Of a stretch of DNA of 64,000 bases, positions 26,797 to 34,332 are shown piece by piece. Both the position numbers and the translations under genes were made by a program. The notes below the pieces were generated by a model. That model was not told the origin of the DNA and ran no database searches. It was given only the letters and a program-made list of their open reading frames with translations. Source of the DNA: an uncultured Bacteroidales bacterium (lineage in GTDB: Bacteria > Bacteroidota > Bacteroidia > Bacteroidales > Muribaculaceae); assembly GCA_902776835.1 (NCBI GenBank), contig CACYRK010000008.1:23690-87689 (forward strand), read 5' to 3'. Positions within the stretch are counted from its first letter, which is position 1; every line of letters begins with the position of its first letter.

Positions 26797-27885
26797 ATGA
26801 AGAGAAGTGTGTATTGGTTCAATCCGGGCAACGACCTGGCGCTGGCTCACGGCGGCGTGGGCTATACCGCCCCACCCCACGCTCGCGCCATGCAACGGGA
26901 CCTGCAACTGTTGCCGGCTTGGCTGGCGGCTCCTGGCGACATGGTCATTGCCGACGACCGGCGGTGGCAACGCTGGCTCGACGAGCACGGCCTCGACGTG
27001 ACGGTGGTCACCGCGGCCGACCTCCCTGGCCTCACCGATGTCGCTTACCGCCCCTGGGGATGGAGCGTCGACGCTCGCCACGCCTTGCTCAAGATGGGCG
27101 CCCAACCAGAGTTGCTGCCCAGCGATGCCGACTTGTGTCGCTGGCGCGACTTGGCACACCGCCGCACCACCATAGCCATGCACCGCATCATCACCGCTGA
27201 GTTGGGAACATTGTGGCCAGAGCCGGTAGAACTGGGCACGCTCGACGCTGTGCTGGCATGGGCTCATGAGCATGCCGGCGGCTACGTCAAGGAGCCGTGG
27301 AGTGGCAGCGGCCGCGGCGTGTACCGCGCCCTGGATGCCGACGGCAACGACTTTGTGCAACGCATGCGCGGCGCGCTGCAGCGGCAAGGCTCACTGCTGT
27401 GCGAGACGGCGCTGGACCGCGTGATGGATTTCGCCGTGGAGTTTCGCTGCGACGACGAGGGCTTGCGCGTGACGGGCTACTCGGTGTTTCAAAGTGACTT
27501 TCACCTGCAATATAACGGTGGCACCGTGGCCTCGGCTCTGCAACTTCACGACATGATTACGGCGCGCTACCCGCGACTCGACATGGTGGTAGATGCTGTG
27601 CGCCGTGCCCTCGACCGATGCATCACACCTTATTATAATGGCGATATAGGGGTGGACATGCTGCTGTACCGCGATGGCGACAGCGTGGGCATCGACGCAT
27701 GCGTGGAGGTGAATCTGCGCACCACCATGGGCATGGTGGCCGGGGCGCTGGGCGAACGCCACGGCATGCGTGGACGCTTTATGATACAGCGAACGCCATG
27801 CCTCGATGACACAGCGTTGACACCCATTGAAGGCAGCACCACGCATTGTGCAGTGCTATATCCTGATTTACAAGGTCTTAAGTAG
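26797..27885 (+). CDS. Uncharacterised ATP-grasp-like protein
   Basis: A 362-residue cytoplasmic protein without signal or membrane segments. I start it at the ATG at 26797 ('MKRSVYWFNPGNDLALAHGG') because of the promoter right in front of it. The middle has an ATP-grasp-like phosphate-binding loop 'GGYVKEPWSGSGRGVYRAL' (Lys then a Gly/Ser-rich loop), followed by 'LCETALDRVMDFAVEFRC' and a metal-site-like end 'IDACVEVNLRTTMGMVAG' (E..N..R). This suggests ATP-dependent ligation of a carboxylate to an amine or thiol; the substrate is unknown. The gene is monocistronic; its 3' end overlaps maf by 18 bp on the opposite strand. Confidence 0.72.
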   Translation: MKRSVYWFNPGNDLALAHGGVGYTAPPHARAMQRDLQLLPAWLAAPGDMVIADDRRWQRWLDEHGLDVTVVTAADLPGLTDVAYRPWGWSVDARHALLKMGAQPELLPSDADLCRWRDLAHRRTTIAMHRIITAELGTLWPEPVELGTLDAVLAWAHEHAGGYVKEPWSGSGRGVYRALDADGNDFVQRMRGALQRQGSLLCETALDRVMDFAVEFRCDDEGLRVTGYSVFQSDFHLQYNGGTVASALQLHDMITARYPRLDMVVDAVRRALDRCITPYYNGDIGVDMLLYRDGDSVGIDACVEVNLRTTMGMVAGALGERHGMRGRFMIQRTPCLDDTALTPIEGSTTHCAVLYPDLQGLK

Positions 27886-28443
27886 TGAGTAAAGACGTTG
27901 CACGGGCAGACCCATCACGTTATAGAAACTGCCTGTGATGCCTTTCACGCCGATGAAGCCTATCCACTCCTGTATGCCGTAGGCCCCAGCCTTATCCATA
28001 GGTTTGTAGCGGGTGACGTAATAGTCGATTTCGTCGTCGGTGAGGTTGTCGAACTCTACAGCGCTCACCGCGCTGAACGACTGCATGCCCTGGCTTGTGG
28101 TCACGCTTACCCCGGTCACCACATGGTGCACCTGACCTGAGAGGTGCCGCAGCATCGTGCGTGCCTGCTCGGCATCATGAGGCTTGCCGAGGACCTCGTC
28201 ACCGAGGATAACCACGGTGTCAGCCGTGATAAGCAACTCATTGGGAGCCAAGGAATAAGCCTTTGCCTTCACTTGCGACACATACTCAGCCACCTGCATT
28301 GCCGGCAGCCCCGGTGGTGGCGTCTCATCGATGCCCGGCAGGGTCTCCACTCGGAAGTCCACGCCCAACTCACTCAACAACTCGCGTCGGCGCGGCGAAT
28401 TGCTTGCCAGCACCACATCGTATTTCTTTAAATTGTCCAGCAT
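27868..28443 (-). CDS. maf: Maf/YhdE-family nucleotide pyrophosphatase
   Basis: A 191-residue Maf-family protein that hydrolyses modified or canonical NTPs such as dTTP/UTP to the monophosphate. Signatures: 'VVLASNSPRRRELLSELG' at the N-terminus, 'LLITADTVVILGDEVLGKP', 'LSGQVHHVVTGVSV' and the 'KAGAYGIQEWIG' near the end. The start is the ATG at 28443; a GTG two codons earlier is less likely. Last gene of the DUF2520-kdsC-maf cluster. Confidence 0.93.
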   Translation of the reverse strand: MLDNLKKYDVVLASNSPRRRELLSELGVDFRVETLPGIDETPPPGLPAMQVAEYVSQVKAKAYSLAPNELLITADTVVILGDEVLGKPHDAEQARTMLRHLSGQVHHVVTGVSVTTSQGMQSFSAVSAVEFDNLTDDEIDYYVTRYKPMDKAGAYGIQEWIGFIGVKGITGSFYNVMGLPVQRLYSLLKTL

Positions 28444-28456
28444 AATCACTCAGTTT

Positions 28457-28987
28457 TTACCATGAAAATGAGCGCGTGTCGTCGCCGCCCGCATTAAGCC
28501 ACATGCCTTGCGCCTTCATCACTTGCTCGAGCACGTGTCGCGCCACCCCATGGCCACCGTCGCACGGGGTCACATAACGCGCCGCGGCAATCACCTCGGG
28601 GACAGCATCGGCCGGCGCAATGGGCAGTCCGGCGGCCGCCATCACCTGCAGGTCGGGGATGTCGTCGCCCACATAGGCCACCTGTTCGGGAGTGAGGCCC
28701 GTTTCTTTCAGCCACTGCAGAAACACTGGCAGTTTCATGCCCGCGCCCTGATAGATGCGCTGCACGCCCAGCCCCTCGAAGCGCACACGCACCGCCGTGG
28801 TGGCGGCGCCGGTGATGATGGCGAGTTGCAGGCCGTGTTTCACAGCCAACTGCAAGGCGTAGCCATCCTTGATGTTCACCATGCGCATCGGCTCACCGCT
28901 TACGTGCAGCGGAATCGTCGACGGCGACAGCACGCCATCCACATCGAACGCTATACCGCGAATCTTGGTCAAATCGTAATCTATCAT
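28457..28987 (-). CDS. kdsC: KdsC-like HAD phosphatase (KDO 8-phosphate phosphatase)
   Basis: A 176-residue C0-type HAD hydrolase that would dephosphorylate KDO 8-phosphate for lipid A-core synthesis. The start at 28987 ('MIDYDLTKIRGIAFDVDGVL') gives the normal N-terminus with nucleophile D15 and D17. Further motifs: 'AIITGAATTAVRVR' (HAD motif II), 'YQGAGMKLPVFLQWL' (Lys) and 'VAYVGDDIPDLQVMAAAGLP' (motif IV). Short length without a cap domain fits KdsC. It is 10 bp downstream of the DUF2520 gene and 13 bp upstream of maf. A related sugar-phosphate phosphatase is the main alternative. Confidence 0.85.
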   Translation of the reverse strand: MIDYDLTKIRGIAFDVDGVLSPSTIPLHVSGEPMRMVNIKDGYALQLAVKHGLQLAIITGAATTAVRVRFEGLGVQRIYQGAGMKLPVFLQWLKETGLTPEQVAYVGDDIPDLQVMAAAGLPIAPADAVPEVIAAARYVTPCDGGHGVARHVLEQVMKAQGMWLNAGGDDTRSFSW

Positions 28988-28997
28988 AAATAATGGT

Positions 28998-29780
28998 TTA
29001 CTTCGGTTTTGTGTTGTGATGATTGAGGATGCTGCGGCTGAGCAGGTCGTAGATTTCGCGCTCATTGCCTGAGAGCGACGCGAGGTGGTCGGCGATAATG
29101 CCGCGGTCGCCACGAGCGGCAGGCCCGGTTTGCGACTGCTCGGGTGTGAGCGTGTCGAGTTTCGACACCATGGTGCGAATAAGCGGCAACATGGCGTCGA
29201 AGGGTATGTCGGCCCGCTGCAGCACATCATCGGCGAGGGTAAACATATGGTTGGCAAAGTTGCAAGCGAAGACGGCCGCGATGTGCAACTGTCGGCGGCG
29301 TGCACTGTCGGCTGTCATCACATGGTCGGTAATCATGGCGGCAAGTTGGCCAACTGCCTGCTCGTCGGCCGGCGAGGTTGCCTCGACGAAGGCGTAGACA
29401 TGGCTCATGTCCTCGACGCGCTCGCGCGAGAACGACTGCAGCGGCCACATTACCGCCGCATGGCGACGCCGACCTTCGAAGACACTCAGCGGCGTAGAGC
29501 CCGATGTGTGAACCCACAGCGCTCCGTTGTCGGGCACCAGGCTGAGCACTTCAGCAATGGCATCGTCGGTAACCATGACGAGGTAAGCATCGGCATTGAG
29601 GTCGAGCGCGCCGAGGTTGTCGACGATGTTGTCACATCCCACGCGGGCTGCCAAACGCTGGGCGTTGGCGAGCGTGCGACTAAAGATTTGCACTATCTCC
29701 ACGTGGTCGCGCAGCGCGAGTGCCATACTGGTGGCCACCCCACCCGACCCGATGATTACTACTCGTTTTTTGCGTTTCAT
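28998..29780 (-). CDS. DUF2520 Rossmann-fold oxidoreductase-like protein
   Basis: A 260-residue protein with an N-terminal NAD(P)-binding fold ('RVVIIGSGGVATSMALAL', glycines at 11-14) and the C-terminal DUF2520 helical domain ('RRQLHIAAVFACNFANHMFTLADDVL', 'TGPAARGDRGIIADHLASL'). It resembles pyrroline-carboxylate-reductase/F420-dependent oxidoreductase folds, but the substrate is unknown. The ATG at 29780 is five bases downstream of a -7 element, so the transcript is probably leaderless. First gene of the operon with kdsC and maf. Confidence 0.85.
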   Translation of the reverse strand: MKRKKRVVIIGSGGVATSMALALRDHVEIVQIFSRTLANAQRLAARVGCDNIVDNLGALDLNADAYLVMVTDDAIAEVLSLVPDNGALWVHTSGSTPLSVFEGRRRHAAVMWPLQSFSRERVEDMSHVYAFVEATSPADEQAVGQLAAMITDHVMTADSARRRQLHIAAVFACNFANHMFTLADDVLQRADIPFDAMLPLIRTMVSKLDTLTPEQSQTGPAARGDRGIIADHLASLSGNEREIYDLLSRSILNHHNTKPK

Positions 29781-29785
29781 AAGCA

Positions 29786-29816
29786 CAAAATTATAGAAAA
29801 TTCCCAATATTGGCAA
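29786..29816 (-). promoter_or_regulatory. Promoter of the DUF2520-kdsC-maf operon (leaderless configuration)
   Basis: On the minus strand TAATTTTG (29786-29793) and TTG (29814-29816) are separated by 20 bp. Only five bases lie between the -7 element and the ATG at 29780. Confidence 0.72.
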
Positions 29817-29824
29817 GGTTTTTG

Positions 29825-29832
29825 TATCTTTG
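29825..29832 (+). promoter_or_regulatory. -7 element of the secreted hypothetical gene
   Basis: TATCTTTG at 29825-29832, 21 bases before the ATG at 29854. No clear -33 element at 19-20 bp. It is divergent from, and next to, the DUF2520 promoter. Confidence 0.6.
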
Positions 29833-29853
29833 CACGGAAAAAACACAACTGCA

Positions 29854-30543
29854 ATGAATCGCTTCTTTAAACATATTGCACTTGCCATCGTGATGGCGAC
29901 AGCCGTCACCGCCATGGCCGAAGACGCAATAGTGTATCACGCACGCCACGACACACTGTATATCTACAGTTCGTGGGAGTCGGTAATGGCCATGTCGCCC
30001 GATATGGGGCTGACCAACCCCATGTACGAGGTGTTCACTCCTTGGGACCTTGACATCTCAAGTCCCGACCGTCGCTTCGACAAATACCTCGAAGAGGCGG
30101 TGGCGGTATCGTTTGGCGACAGCCTGTGGTATATATCGCCCATGTGGCTTCAAAAGAACTTCAAGGGCGACAGCAAACGCATCGATTTCTGGGCCCCGTT
30201 TTACTTCACGAGCAAGACGGCTTTTATCCAGCATCCCGACTATGTGCTCATGGACCCCAACGACAATGCCAGGGAATATGTCATTGAATTTGGCGGTGAT
30301 TTGTACTCCCCCAACGAGATTCCAGCGCAATACTACCTGCTGGACTTCAGCGACCACAAGGTTAAGAAGGTGAACAACAAGGTGATGAGCCAATTACTGG
30401 AAGATGCCGGCTACCGCGACTTGCTCATGCTCTACGAGGGCATGAAAAACTACAAGAAGACGAAGATTATCAACGACTACTTCCTGCGCTACTTGATGCG
30501 CGCCGTCGACGACCCCATGGTGCCGCCCATCCCGCAAAAGTAA
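29854..30543 (+). CDS. Secreted hypothetical protein
   Basis: A 229-residue protein with a signal peptide (about 1-22, 'ALAIVMATAVTAMAED'). The mature part is rich in aromatic and acidic residues ('SWESVMAMSPDMGLTNPMYEVFTPWD', 'FWAPFYFTSKTAFI') and ends in a proline-rich tail. No family is recognised. No lipobox. It is monocistronic, between a divergent operon and a GC hairpin. Start chosen from the promoter at 29825. Confidence 0.72.
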   Translation: MNRFFKHIALAIVMATAVTAMAEDAIVYHARHDTLYIYSSWESVMAMSPDMGLTNPMYEVFTPWDLDISSPDRRFDKYLEEAVAVSFGDSLWYISPMWLQKNFKGDSKRIDFWAPFYFTSKTAFIQHPDYVLMDPNDNAREYVIEFGGDLYSPNEIPAQYYLLDFSDHKVKKVNNKVMSQLLEDAGYRDLLMLYEGMKNYKKTKIINDYFLRYLMRAVDDPMVPPIPQK

Positions 30544-30559
30544 CACCACAATAAACAAA

Positions 30560-30592
30560 GCGCCCCCCGCAGTTCCGAAACTGCGAGGGGCG
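30560..30592 (+). terminator. Hairpin after the secreted hypothetical gene
   Basis: The arms GCGCCCC.CGCAGTT and AACTGCG.GGGGCGT form a strong imperfect stem around CCGA, 16 bp after the stop, with no T-tract. The gap beyond it (to 30682) contains a 14-bp direct repeat CTGTTAACTGTTAT (x2, near 30641-30668) and two ATCTATAATCT copies. Confidence 0.65.
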
Positions 30593-30682
30593 TCATCTAT
30601 AATCTAAAATCAATAAATCAACAATTTACAAATCCCAAAACTGTTAACTGTTATCTGTTAACTGTTATCTATAATCTGGAAT

Positions 30683-31645
30683 TTACTCTTTAACTTCCCA
30701 GCCGAGTGCCGAAGCGCCGAGGATGGCAGCGTCGGCTTCCTTCATCTGGCTGAAGATGATTTTGGCCTTTCCGCGGAAAATCGACATCACATTTTTGTCG
30801 TAGGCTTCCTGGATGGGCTTCATAATCAGGTCGCCGCTCTTAGCGAGTCCGCCAAAGATCACAAATGCCTCAGGGCTTGAGAATGCGGTGAAGTCGGCCA
30901 GTGCCTCACCCAGAATGGTGCCGGTGTAGTCGAAGATTTCCTTAGCAAGTTTGTCGCCAGCCATTGCTGCGTCGTAGACGTCCTTGCTGGTGATGCTGTC
31001 GGGGTCGAGTTCACGCAGTTTGCTCTTGTCCTTGCGAATGTCGAGGAACTCACGTGCAGTGCGTGCCACGCCCGTAGCCGAGCAGTAAGCCTCGAGGCAA
31101 CCGGTGCGCCCGCAGCCGCAGGTGCGGCCATTGTTGCGCTTCACCGTTACGTGGCCCAACTCACCGGCAAAGCCGTCGTGGCCGTAGACCATCTGACCGT
31201 TAATCACGATACCGCTACCCACACCAGTGCCAAGGGTAATCATGATGAAGTCCTTCATACCGCGGGCGGCGCCATAGGTCATCTCGCCGATGGCGGCGGC
31301 GTTGGCGTCGTTGGTGATGATGCACGGAATGCCAAATTTCTTTGTCACGATGTCGGCCAGGGGTATTGGCGTAGGCCACGGCAGGTTCACGCCGTCCTCG
31401 ATGACGCCAGTATAGTAATTGGCGTTGGGGGCGCCGATGCCGATGCCGTTGATTTTGTCCTCAGCACCCACGGCATCCATGATGCGTGTGATTTCGGTGT
31501 AGAGTTCATCGATGTAATCGTCGATGTTGCTGTGCTTAGCGGTCTTGATTGAATCGCTTGCGATCACGTTGCCACGTGCGTCCACAATACCGAAGGCGGT
31601 GTTAGTTCCGCCCATGTCGATACCTATTACATAAGGTTTTGCCAT
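30683..31645 (-). CDS. glk: ROK-family glucokinase
   Basis: A 320-residue ROK sugar kinase that phosphorylates glucose (or a related hexose) with ATP in the cytoplasm. Motifs: phosphate loop 'GIDMGGTNTAFGIVD', 'GIGIGAPNAN', the catalytic 'ITNDANAAAIGE', 'ITLGTGVGSGIVINGQ', the ROK zinc site 'GHVTVKRNNGRTCGCGRTGCLE' split into GH and the C-x-C-G-x-x-G-C-x-E part, and 'FVIFGGLAKSGD'. No DNA-binding domain, so a kinase rather than a repressor. It has its own promoter. Confidence 0.92.
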   Translation of the reverse strand: MAKPYVIGIDMGGTNTAFGIVDARGNVIASDSIKTAKHSNIDDYIDELYTEITRIMDAVGAEDKINGIGIGAPNANYYTGVIEDGVNLPWPTPIPLADIVTKKFGIPCIITNDANAAAIGEMTYGAARGMKDFIMITLGTGVGSGIVINGQMVYGHDGFAGELGHVTVKRNNGRTCGCGRTGCLEAYCSATGVARTAREFLDIRKDKSKLRELDPDSITSKDVYDAAMAGDKLAKEIFDYTGTILGEALADFTAFSSPEAFVIFGGLAKSGDLIMKPIQEAYDKNVMSIFRGKAKIIFSQMKEADAAILGASALGWEVKE

Positions 31646-31699
31646 GATATTTACTGTTGTTTATAAGTTATGAAAATGATGAATTGTCGTATTAACCCA

Positions 31700-31730
31700 C
31701 AAATTTAGTCATTTAGCGGCTGAAATGCAA
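31700..31730 (-). promoter_or_regulatory. Promoter of the glucokinase gene
   Basis: On the minus strand TAAATTTG (31700-31707) and TTG (31728-31730) are 20 bp apart; the leader to the ATG at 31645 is about 48 nt. Confidence 0.75.
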
Positions 31731-31756
31731 ATAATGCTTACAAATTTCAGCATTTT

Positions 31757-34153
31757 TTAGAATTTACATGACAAGCGCACGTTGATTTGGCGGCGTGTGA
31801 GGTAGTTGGGCACAGCATACTGGATGTGATTCACGTCGGTGACCCAGTAGTAACTGCTCACGTTCGAGATGTCGAACAGGTTGAACACGTCAACGCCTAT
31901 CCATGCCTCCTTGAAGTGGCTCAGGAAACCGTCGCTGGGCTTGTGCTCCTGCCCGACGAGCATATACGACAGGCCCATGTCGGCACGCTTGTAGGCCGGC
32001 TGCCGGAAGTAGGACTGGGCGCGTGTCATGCGCGGTGCCGTGGTGGGCATACCATCGCTCAAAATTGCCTTGAGGCTAAACTTCAGGCGAGGGATGCTGG
32101 GGAAATAATCGGTGAAGAACAACGCGAAACTGTAGCGCTGGTCGGTTGGGCGAGGCACCTTCACGCCGTCCATGTCTTCCTGGGTCTTCATCAGCGAGAA
32201 ACTAATCCACGAGTCGGTTCCCTCGACAAACTGTCCGAAGAGTTTGAAATCAAAGCCAGCGATGTAGCCCTTCGACCCGTTGACGCCGGTGTACACCACC
32301 TTCAGGTTGTCGACCTCGTAGGGAATAAGGTTCGAGAGGTTTTTGTAATAGAGTTCGGCAGTGACTTTGAACGGCCTGTCGAGCGCGCGGAACGAGTAGT
32401 CGCCACCCAGGATGGCATGGATGCTTCGCTGGCTCTTAATGTCCTTGTTCAGGTCGATATATGCGTTGCCGATTGAGTCGAATCGCTCGTAACGGTATTC
32501 CTTGTAGAATGGCGCCTGGTAATACACGCCTCCTGCCAGACGCAGCGAGAAGCGGTTGTTGCGCTCGGGCACGAAGCCTACGCTGAATCGCGGCGAGAAC
32601 AGCGTCTCACCATTGAAGTCCCAGTGCGACACACGCACTCCGGCGTTGATTGACCACATGCCGGCGCTGGTCATCACCTTGTAGGTGTCCTGCAGATATG
32701 CGGCAAAGCGCGTGGTGTTCAGGTCGTGGCTCGACGTCTGGCTGTACACCAGATTCACCTCACCGGGCAAATGCGGCAGCGAATATCCGGCCGAATCGCG
32801 CCACTCCCACTCGCGCGAGCGGTCGTAGATGTTTTCGCGGCGCATCGTCACGCCATACGACAGATTGTGATTGCTAAGGCCTGTGGTGCCCTTGAGACTC
32901 AAGTCGTAGACATTGAGTTTCAATCGGTTACGGGCGTGCTCATGATACTTACCCACGCCCAACTCGCCACCGATGCCCTCTTCGCCGCCCGTGCCAGCCT
33001 CGTCGAGCCAATACTCGCCGTGGATGTCGTACGACACCAACTCGTTGGTCTGATAGCCCGAGCCCTGCAGGGTGAACGCGGTGCCCTTGTTCAGGCGGTA
33101 CTCCATCGACAGCGCGCCGAAGAACGTCTGGAACTTGTCCTTCTCATGGCCGTCGAAGTAGACCATAAACGACTTGGCGTTGGTGCTGGTGCCGAAACTC
33201 GTCTCGCGATTGACGGGCGTAAAGCGGTAGTCGTTCATCGATATGTTGCCCAGGAACGAGAGTTTGAACTTCTCGGAGGGCTTGAACACGAGGTGTGTTT
33301 GATAATCGAAGTATTGCGGGTCATATTCGCCCTTGCTCTCGAGCGAGCCCATGAGCGAAGAGTTGCGTTTGTAACGGAATCCGTGCAACTGCGCGAAGGA
33401 GTTACTGTTTGTGCCAATGGCGAGGCTGCCGCCCTGCATGCTTGCTGCTATCGAGCCTTCGAAAGCCTGCGGCTCGCGGTAGGTAATGTCGAGTGCGCTC
33501 GACATCTTGTCGGCATACTCGGCATTAAAGCCACCTGTCGAGAACGTCACACCCCCAACCATGTCGGGGTTGATGATACTCAGGCCCTCCTGCTGACCGG
33601 AACTGATGAGTTGCGGGCGATAGACCTCTATACCGTTGATATACACGCTATTCTCGTCGTAACTACCGCCGCGCACCATGTATTGCGAACTCATCTCGTT
33701 TTTCGTGGTCACACCCGCCATGGTGGTGAGCACGGCTTCCACGCTGCCACCGCTGGCATCGGGGGTAATTTTGATTGCGTCCACATCGATGCTCTGCATG
33801 GTGTTGGTTTGCTTTTTGTACTCGGTCACCTCAAGTTCGGTGAGTTCATGCGTCTTCTTGTAGAGTTTGGGACTGAGCGAGATGGTGCCTGTGGGCTTGA
33901 GCAACTGGCGTGTGACGGTGCTGTAGCCGATACACGAAAACTCCACCATGATGGTGTCGGCCGGAGCGACTGAGAGTTCGTAGTAGCCGTTGATGTCGGT
34001 GTTCACACCGATGTTGGTGCCTAAAATGCGAACCGTAGCAAACTCTACGGGGCTATCCTGCTCGTCGTAGACCTTACCCGAGATGCGCACTTGCGCAGCA
34101 AGTTGCCCCACAGCAAGCGCCGCCAGGAGCAATAATGTGATATAATGTTTCAT
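31757..34153 (-). CDS. TonB-dependent outer-membrane receptor
   Basis: A 798-residue TonB-dependent receptor. Order: signal peptide (about 1-20, 'LLLAALAVGQLAAQ'), carboxypeptidase-like regulatory domain (about 22-100, 'ISGKVYDEQDSPVEFATVRI...NIGVNTDINGYYEL'), plug (about 120-235, 'VLTTMAGVTTKNEMSSQYMVRGGSYDENSVYINGIEVYRP'), and a beta barrel to the C-terminal 'YLTRRQINVRLSCKF'. No SusD partner is adjacent, so it is not a classical polysaccharide-utilisation pair. The substrate is unknown. It requires the ExbBD-TonB system encoded about 4 kb upstream. Confidence 0.92.
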   Translation of the reverse strand: MKHYITLLLLAALAVGQLAAQVRISGKVYDEQDSPVEFATVRILGTNIGVNTDINGYYELSVAPADTIMVEFSCIGYSTVTRQLLKPTGTISLSPKLYKKTHELTELEVTEYKKQTNTMQSIDVDAIKITPDASGGSVEAVLTTMAGVTTKNEMSSQYMVRGGSYDENSVYINGIEVYRPQLISSGQQEGLSIINPDMVGGVTFSTGGFNAEYADKMSSALDITYREPQAFEGSIAASMQGGSLAIGTNSNSFAQLHGFRYKRNSSLMGSLESKGEYDPQYFDYQTHLVFKPSEKFKLSFLGNISMNDYRFTPVNRETSFGTSTNAKSFMVYFDGHEKDKFQTFFGALSMEYRLNKGTAFTLQGSGYQTNELVSYDIHGEYWLDEAGTGGEEGIGGELGVGKYHEHARNRLKLNVYDLSLKGTTGLSNHNLSYGVTMRRENIYDRSREWEWRDSAGYSLPHLPGEVNLVYSQTSSHDLNTTRFAAYLQDTYKVMTSAGMWSINAGVRVSHWDFNGETLFSPRFSVGFVPERNNRFSLRLAGGVYYQAPFYKEYRYERFDSIGNAYIDLNKDIKSQRSIHAILGGDYSFRALDRPFKVTAELYYKNLSNLIPYEVDNLKVVYTGVNGSKGYIAGFDFKLFGQFVEGTDSWISFSLMKTQEDMDGVKVPRPTDQRYSFALFFTDYFPSIPRLKFSLKAILSDGMPTTAPRMTRAQSYFRQPAYKRADMGLSYMLVGQEHKPSDGFLSHFKEAWIGVDVFNLFDISNVSSYYWVTDVNHIQYAVPNYLTRRQINVRLSCKF

Positions 34154-34273
34154 ACAATCTTCTTCGCTATGTCGTTGCGTGCGCGCAACGCGCGTGCGTC
34201 ACACACATAGTATATAACGAAATGCGAGGGCTTTGCAGTATATAAGCGAGTGAGTTTTTTACCTAACACACAA

Positions 34274-34306
34274 TGTGGGCAAGACGCGCCATGCATCTTG
34301 CCCACA
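34274..34306 (-). terminator. Terminator of the TPR gene
   Basis: Perfect 11-bp arms TGTGGGCAAGA (34274-34284) and TCTTGCCCACA (34296-34306) begin 26 bp after the TPR stop. Confidence 0.75.
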
Positions 34307-34332
34307 AGTGATTGCGATGTTTCAGTTTTCTA

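Noticed and set aside
28988..29305. Upstream extension of the KdsC-like gene to a 282-codon frame
   Set aside because: The extension lies wholly inside the DUF2520 gene and is low-complexity Ser/Pro-rich; KdsC proteins begin right before the FDVDG motif, matching the ATG at 28987.
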